A stretch of 5,917 nt of DNA, taken from positions 1 through 5,917 of the forward strand of contig DNTK01000073.1 of NCBI GenBank assembly GCA_003508755.1. The letters are read 5' to 3'. The notes below the pieces were generated by a model that worked only from the letters and a program-made list of their open reading frames with translations, had not been told where the DNA came from and did not search any database. Positions 1-3,416 of this stretch are shown here, one piece after another; position 1 is the first letter of the stretch; every line of letters begins with the position of its first letter. The position numbers and the translations under genes are program-made. This DNA is from Bacteroidales bacterium. Lineage in GTDB: Bacteria; Bacteroidota; Bacteroidia; Bacteroidales; UBA10428.

Positions 1-117
1 GGATTAGGGCTTTCCATCACCTACAATATATTAAAAGAACATGGAGGAAATATTGAGTTTATTTCAGAGGAGGGCCAAGGCACCACAGTACTGATAAGTT
101 TACCAATTAACCAATAG
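1..117 (+). CDS. C-terminal end of a sensor histidine kinase (5' truncated by the window)
   Basis: Reading frame 1 is open from the first base to the TAG at 115-117 and encodes 38 residues. It begins GLGLSI, the G2 box (ATP lid) of the HATPase_c domain. It continues through a helix with HGG, then the IEF-S-EGQGTT-L-SLP strands that usually close histidine kinase catalytic domains. This part would bind ATP and help phosphorylate the kinase's own histidine. The sensor, H-box, N-box and G1 box lie outside the window, so the signal and the domain order are unknown. The stop codon is two bases before the ATG of a stand-alone receiver, which implies co-transcription and a likely cognate pair. The G2 glycines are intact, unlike those of the kinase-like protein at 1621-3219, so this copy looks catalytically competent in the part seen. 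Confidence 0.9.
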   Translation, partial: GLGLSITYNILKEHGGNIEFISEEGQGTTVLISLPINQ

Positions 118-119
118 CA

Positions 120-497
120 ATGGAAAACAAAGGTGTTACAATACTTTATGTCGACGACGAACCGGTAAACCTGCGCATATTTGAAATAAACTTTAGAAAG
201 AAGTACCATGTTGTAACGTCCATATCGGGTGAAAAAGGCCTGGAAAAACTCCAGGAAAACGGCGATATTATTGTCGTGGTGAGTGATATGAAAATGCCAG
301 GGATGAATGGCATTGAATTCATAAGGAAAGCACGGAAAAAGTTTTCACATGTGTTCTACTTTATTCTTACCGGCTACGACATTACATCTGAGATTTTCGA
401 TGCCCTCAACGAGAATATTATACAGAAATACTTTCGTAAACCCTTCAACATAAAAGAAATTAGTGAGGCTATCGACAGTGCTGTTGACAAGCTTTAA
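120..497 (+). CDS. Single-domain response regulator (stand-alone receiver)
   Basis: The 125-residue protein is a complete receiver (REC) domain with nothing attached. The acidic pair is D12-D13 in ILYVDDEP. The phospho-acceptor is D56 in VVSDMKMPGMNG. The switch threonine is T84 in ILTGY, and the conserved lysine is K107 in RKPF. All residues needed for Mg2+ binding, phosphorylation and the conformational switch are present. About 18 residues follow the lysine and complete helix 5, so there is no room for a DNA-binding or enzymatic output domain. It should act by protein-protein contact or as a phosphorelay intermediate (CheY/Spo0F-like in plan, not necessarily in role). The ATG at 120 lies two bases after the stop of the preceding kinase and has no clear Shine-Dalgarno sequence, as is common in Bacteroidota. 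It is probably cotranscribed with, and phosphorylated by, that kinase. Its output partner is not visible here. Confidence 0.95.
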   Translation: MENKGVTILYVDDEPVNLRIFEINFRKKYHVVTSISGEKGLEKLQENGDIIVVVSDMKMPGMNGIEFIRKARKKFSHVFYFILTGYDITSEIFDALNENIIQKYFRKPFNIKEISEAIDSAVDKL

Positions 498-646
498 ATA
501 TCCTTGTTTTTCATACGAAAAAAGAGTGGCGAATATCACCTGCCACACCCTATTTTATCGTTAAATTTTTTCTGTTGCATTATAGAAAATATTAAGATGT
601 TCTATAGATAAAACATAGGATGGTTTTGTAGCTTACTGCAAAAAGA

Positions 647-973
647 GTGACCATGCTATTTAAGAAAGAAGAAATGCTGCACCGGCTTTTGAATAAAGTA
701 TTCGATACCTACAGCGATAAGTTTAATATTACCAGAAAACCCTATAAAAATGGTTTTATTTACCATTGTGACTTCAATCATTTTGGCAAATTTAACTTGA
801 TTGTTAAGTCTCTAATGCCAAGCATTACTTTTGACAATCCTAAAAACCTTAAGACCGGTATCAGGTATTATTACGATGGCATTTTTGATAGTGAACAGCC
901 TGAACTAAAAATTGATGAAGCTATAGACTTGCTTTGCCTGCTGTCCGGGAAGCCGCTGGAAGTTTTAGTTTAG
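647..973 (+). CDS. Small hypothetical protein of about 106-108 residues
   Basis: I do not recognise this protein. The frame is open from GTG 647 (108 residues). An ATG two codons later at 653 gives 106 residues and is the likelier start, since neither has a Shine-Dalgarno motif. It begins with a charged helix (KKEEMLHRLLNKVFDTY). A middle part rich in aromatic residues follows, probably beta strands (NGFIYHCDF, FGKFNLIVKS, GIRYYYDGIF). A C-terminal helix (IDEAIDLLCLLSG) ends the chain. There is no signal peptide, membrane segment or cysteine cluster, so it should be a small soluble alpha/beta protein. The codon choice is AT-rich like the neighbouring genes, and the periodic hydrophobic pattern argues that it is real. 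It stands alone, 149 bases after the receiver gene, and converges on the minus-strand gene ending at 998 with a 24-base gap. I found no convincing promoter upstream. Confidence 0.7.
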   Translation: MTMLFKKEEMLHRLLNKVFDTYSDKFNITRKPYKNGFIYHCDFNHFGKFNLIVKSLMPSITFDNPKNLKTGIRYYYDGIFDSEQPELKIDEAIDLLCLLSGKPLEVLV

Positions 974-997
974 CCTCTAAAATGCTGCAGCTACTTT

Positions 998-1315
998 TCA
1001 GTGCAAAGCCAAACGACACCCTGCTCCATCTACAGTGCATACTTTAAATATTGTTTGATTAAAGGAGTCGGCATAAGCTTTAAGTATTGTGGTACAGATG
1101 GGATTGCTATCGAATTGGCATTCTATCATCATAATATAGGTCGATAGTTCCTTTAATGCATAAATATCGGGGATATAACCTTCGATTTCGGGAGGAGTGC
1201 AATACCCGGGAATATGATTCGCCAGCACCAGCCAGCCCTGTTTATCGAGCAAAATGGCTTCGCGGTATATGCCTTTGCGGCGGGCGCTGGAAACGTGGTT
1301 TTTGAGCGTGCCCAT
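998..1315 (-). CDS. Small protein with a possible PD-(D/E)XK nuclease-like fold
   Basis: The 105-residue protein runs from ATG 1313-1315 (minus strand) to TGA at 998-1000. A basic N-terminal helix carries E19 (ARRKGIYREAILLDKQGW). A strand and loop HIPGY follow, then GYIPDIYAL with P49-D50, then strand TYIMMIECQ with E65-x-Q67. A D-S follows, then a helix and a final strand. The order helix-E, PD and E-x-Q is that of the PD-(D/E)XK nuclease superfamily (Holliday-junction resolvase and restriction-enzyme cores), with Gln in place of the usual Lys. E-x-Q is known in this superfamily, for example in BglII. The IPGY-PPxIxGxxPD stretch resembles small uncharacterised proteins of prokaryotes as I remember them. 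Family membership is inference, and nuclease activity is not shown. The N-terminal half is GC-rich (65 of 120 bases at 1201-1320, 54%), while the rest is 35-42%. It could alternatively be a nuclease relic. Confidence 0.7.
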   Translation of the reverse strand: MGTLKNHVSSARRKGIYREAILLDKQGWLVLANHIPGYCTPPEIEGYIPDIYALKELSTYIMMIECQFDSNPICTTILKAYADSFNQTIFKVCTVDGAGCRLALH

Positions 1316-1380
1316 GAGAATATGTGGTTAGTAGTTTTGTACCTATGTATACGAAATTGTTGGATTTATGTTTGGTGAGG

Positions 1381-1398
1381 TTGGTTACCTTCAACCAA
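1381..1398. repeat. Short perfect inverted repeat upstream of the nuclease-like gene
   Basis: TTGGTT (1381-1386) and AACCAA (1393-1398) are perfect reverse complements around a 6-base spacer. The site lies between the tRNA terminator and the start of the minus-strand gene at 1315, about 65 bases upstream of that start. It has no adjoining T-run, so it is not a terminator. It could be a protein-binding site or an RNA hairpin in the leader, or it could be chance. Its function is unknown. Confidence 0.35.
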
Positions 1399-1411
1399 TT
1401 ATGTGTTGCAT

Positions 1412-1446
1412 AAAAAAAAGCTCCATCTATTCTGATGAAGCTTTTT
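1412..1446 (-). terminator. Intrinsic terminator of tRNA-Arg
   Basis: Read on the minus strand, 1446-1434 (AAAAAGCTTCATC) pairs with 1427-1415 (GATGGAGCTTTTT). This makes a 13-bp stem with a single G-U wobble and a 6-base loop (AGAATA). The stem runs into a tract of eight U residues (A-run 1412-1419 on the plus strand). The stem begins only one base after the tRNA's discriminator base, so the tRNA appears to be a single-gene transcript that stops immediately after the gene. It also insulates the nuclease-like gene at 1315 from tRNA transcription. Confidence 0.9.
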
Positions 1447-1447
1447 G

Positions 1448-1521
1448 TGAACCCGAAGGGACTCGAACCCCTAACCTCCTGATCCGTAGTCAGGTGCACT
1501 ATCCAATTATGCTACGGGTCC
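1448..1521 (-). tRNA. tRNA-Arg (anticodon ACG)
   Basis: The minus strand folds into a complete 74-base cloverleaf. The acceptor GGACCCG pairs with CGGGTTC (with one G-U pair), and the discriminator A is at 1448. The anticodon stem CCTGA/TCAGG encloses the loop CTACGGA, giving anticodon ACG for arginine CGN codons. The T stem AGGGG/CCCTT encloses TTCGAGT, and a normal 5-base variable loop AGGTT is present. A34 is expected to be deaminated to inosine by TadA, as is known for bacterial tRNA-Arg(ACG), so that CGU, CGC and CGA are read. The 3' CCA is not encoded (the next bases are CAA) and must be added by the CCA-adding enzyme. The gene has its own promoter and terminator and stands alone, transcribed in the same direction as its two flanking protein genes. 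Confidence 0.97.
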
Positions 1522-1533
1522 TAAATCGAGGTG

Positions 1534-1564
1534 CAAATATATAGATTTTTTTAATTCCTCCGAA
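1534..1564 (-). promoter_or_regulatory. Bacteroidota-type promoter of tRNA-Arg
   Basis: On the minus strand, TATATTTG (1541-1534) matches the Bacteroidota -7 consensus TAnnTTTG exactly. TTCG (1564-1561), one mismatch from the -33 element TTTG, lies 19 bases upstream, which is the typical spacing. The -7 box ends 12 bases before the first base of the tRNA, so transcription would begin about 5-8 bases upstream of the mature 5' end. Box sequence, spacing and position all agree, and this is also the best phylum marker in the window. Confidence 0.75.
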
Positions 1565-1620
1565 CCTAATTTGAAATTAATGTGAAAAAATCGAAGAAGT
1601 GTTTAAGATCAGTTGATAGA

Positions 1621-3219
1621 CTATACAGCTTTCTTTATTTCGAAGATCACCCGCAGTTTATTGGCTTCTACTTCGTAGCTTATTTTACCTCCCTGAAGGG
1701 AGCAGAACTCGCGGGCTATAAACAAACCAAGTACAGGCACACTCGCTTCTTTCGAGGCATTATAAAGCTCCTGAGGAAGCGCCGAAAGGCAAAACTTCAC
1801 ATCCTCTATATCGGCCGTAAAATTATCCGATTCAACAATAAAATACCATTTACCATCGCGAATCTGTGTATCAAAAATAACCGAACCACTCTTCATAGTA
1901 TTTTTAATAAGGTAGGTGGCCGTATTTCGAATGGCCACGCGTGCCAGGTAGCTATCGCCTTGAATATAAATAGCGGCAGGCACTTTGTTCTTAATGGTAA
2001 TCTTTTTTAAATCTGCGAGATAACCGTAATAGGGTTTGGTATCGTTTACCATATTTACGAGGTTACATGTGGTAATGCTTGCTTTCATTTCATTTTGCTG
2101 CAACTTATTCCAATCGGCAAGATTTTCCAGAAATACATAGAGGTTCCGAATTGTATTATCCATGGCCTTCATTTTGGTTGCCATTTCGGTTGCTGAATAA
2201 TTGCGTGATTTGTTCTTGAGCATATCGGAATACCCCAGGATGGTATTCAAAGGAGCATGTAAATCTGTGGTAATTACCGAAATAAGTTTATCTTTCATCA
2301 GGTTTATCTCGGCCAGCTCCCGTGTTTGCTGTCGCAATAATTCTTTTGATCGGATGCGCTGAATTTCCGATGCAGCTCTTGAACTTAAAATGCTGAGCAT
2401 GTACCTGGAGTTGGGCAGCTCCTCCATGGCTGTATCACTCAGTACACCAATAATACCAAATGCCTCACCTGATACATCAAACACCGGAGAGCCAATAAAA
2501 CTGCGAGCAGAGGTTTGCTTCACCACCTCATCCTTCGGGAACAATTCTCTTAACCCATCAGGGTAATAAGATGCATACCCTCGCAGTGTATTTTCAACAA
2601 ACGAATTTTTAATGCTGATGTAATGCGTATTCAGCTTTTTGCCGTGCCAATAGAAAATCTTTAGACGGGAATCGTCGTTTGCCACTCGCCGTGCAATAAA
2701 AGCATTTCTTGCATTAAGGGTGCGACAAAGAAATTGGGTCAGATCTTTAAAAAATTGCCTTCCAGTGCCTCTGTTTGAAATTTTCAGTACCTCGGCCAAC
2801 CATTGCTCCTCCCGAAGATAATTAGCCGATTTGGCCACCTTTAGAATGGTATAATCTAAATTATTGAAGGTAACATTCTTCTGAATGAGCTTTCCCCAAA
2901 AAATATTTTGCTTTAATGTTTTAAAAGATAATTCCTGGCTGTATGAATCATTTTTAGTCAGTTCTTCATTTAAGCGACTAATGCTTAAATCATGTGGTTC
3001 AAAATTGTAAAGTTTAAAAAGTGGACTATTAACCAAATCAAGCTTGTCGACAGTTTCAAATAACTTTAATGCTGCCTTGTTACAATCAACAATGGTAAAA
3101 TCTACTTTACTAATAATAAAAAGTGCTTCATCAGAAATCTCAAGAATGCTTTGAAACAAAGGATTCTCTTCGTTAAAACGCTGAAGAAGCTCGAGTTTGG
3201 TGGTTTGACTATTTAACAT
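1621..3219 (-). CDS. PAS-GAF histidine-kinase-like protein with degenerate catalytic motifs (probable pseudokinase)
   Basis: The 532-residue protein has no membrane segment. It reads as a PAS domain (about 17-130, with ALFIISKVDFTIVDCNKAA), a GAF domain (about 140-290, with FIGSPVFDVSGEAFGIIGVLS), a coiled signalling helix (290-312), a HisKA-like dimerisation domain (about 308-375) and a HATPase_c-like domain (about 415-530). The architecture is that of a cytosolic sensor kinase, but every catalytic motif is altered. The H-box reads ITTDLHAP, where AHDLRSP is typical, so Thr318 sits at the phospho-histidine site. The N-box IRNTATYLIKNT has Tyr436 in place of the key Asn. The G1 region (VESDNFTAD, 462-470) lacks both glycines, and G2 is VLGL (496-499) instead of GxGL. 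Classical autophosphorylation is therefore unlikely, and a scaffold or allosteric regulator role is inferred. The frame is intact, so this is not a decayed gene by stops. An AAAGGG ten bases before the ATG could serve as ribosome-binding site. It diverges from the AsmA-like gene. Confidence 0.92.
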   Translation of the reverse strand: MLNSQTTKLELLQRFNEENPLFQSILEISDEALFIISKVDFTIVDCNKAALKLFETVDKLDLVNSPLFKLYNFEPHDLSISRLNEELTKNDSYSQELSFKTLKQNIFWGKLIQKNVTFNNLDYTILKVAKSANYLREEQWLAEVLKISNRGTGRQFFKDLTQFLCRTLNARNAFIARRVANDDSRLKIFYWHGKKLNTHYISIKNSFVENTLRGYASYYPDGLRELFPKDEVVKQTSARSFIGSPVFDVSGEAFGIIGVLSDTAMEELPNSRYMLSILSSRAASEIQRIRSKELLRQQTRELAEINLMKDKLISVITTDLHAPLNTILGYSDMLKNKSRNYSATEMATKMKAMDNTIRNLYVFLENLADWNKLQQNEMKASITTCNLVNMVNDTKPYYGYLADLKKITIKNKVPAAIYIQGDSYLARVAIRNTATYLIKNTMKSGSVIFDTQIRDGKWYFIVESDNFTADIEDVKFCLSALPQELYNASKEASVPVLGLFIAREFCSLQGGKISYEVEANKLRVIFEIKKAV

Positions 3220-3236
3220 ACATTCGACCCTTTACT

Positions 3237-3267
3237 TGAAAATAACTACGTGACGTGGAATCAAAAA
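3237..3267 (-). promoter_or_regulatory. Weak candidate promoter for the pseudokinase gene
   Basis: On the minus strand TTTTTG (3267-3262) is followed after 17 bases by TATTTTCA (3244-3237), which matches four of the six fixed bases of TAnnTTTG. It lies 17 bases before the ATG at 3219, so the leader would be only about 10 bases. The match is partial, and in AT-rich DNA such boxes occur by chance. I list it only as the best candidate in this intergenic region. Confidence 0.2.
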
Positions 3268-3272
3268 GTTGT

Positions 3273-3301
3273 GAAAGTCGACATAATTTTTGTCAATTTT
3301 C
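3273..3301. promoter_or_regulatory. Imperfect 29-bp dyad in the divergent control region
   Basis: Symmetric arms GAAA (3273) and GACA (3280) are matched by TGTC (3291) and TTTC (3298) around a centre at 3287. Of 14 base-pair positions, 11 are complementary, with one further G-T. It lies between the divergent pseudokinase and AsmA-like genes, just upstream of the weak candidate promoter for the former and 115 bases before the AsmA-like ATG. An operator for a dimeric regulator is a reasonable guess, but no known binding motif is recognised. Confidence 0.4.
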
Positions 3302-3355
3302 TCGGTAAGTTAACGAATGTATCCAGCGATTTGGTATTTTTAATCCTGCAAAAGA

Positions 3356-3371
3356 TTAACATTTTAACATT
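3356..3371. repeat. Tandem octamer TTAACATT x2
   Basis: Two perfect head-to-tail copies of TTAACATT occupy 3356-3371. The core TTAAC recurs at 3310-3314 and 3377-3381, giving four copies in 72 bases upstream of the AsmA-like gene. It could be a multi-copy regulator site. In DNA this AT-rich it may also be chance. Confidence 0.35.
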
Positions 3372-3416
3372 ATTTATTAACTTCCTGTTTACCTAATAAT
3401 TTAAATCTGCAGTACG

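Noticed and set aside
526..546. Possible terminator hairpin after the receiver gene (GTGGC / GCCAC, 11-base loop)
   Set aside because: The stem is only five base pairs with a long loop, and the following sequence is a mixed CT/AT stretch and not a clean T-run.
621..628. TGGTTTTG as a Bacteroidota -7 box for the 647-973 gene
   Set aside because: It has one mismatch to TAnnTTTG, but no TTTG-like element is found 19-21 bases upstream.
963..983. Small hairpin TTTAG-CCT-CTAAA between the convergent genes
   Set aside because: The stem is five AT-rich pairs, overlaps the stop codon and has no T-run. It is too weak to call a bidirectional terminator.
1242..1499. 85-codon minus-strand frame
   Set aside because: It runs through the tRNA-Arg gene and its terminator and overlaps the nuclease-like gene in another frame, so it cannot be a real gene.
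1582..2010. 142-codon plus-strand frame
   Set aside because: It lies opposite the catalytic end of the kinase-like gene, whose domains are recognisable. The plus-strand translation is rich in basic residues and resembles no protein, so it is a shadow frame.
1621..3219. H321 as an alternative phosphorylation site of the kinase-like protein
   Set aside because: It aligns with the Arg/Lys of the H-box, which is three residues off the phospho-histidine position, and the ATP-binding boxes are also altered.
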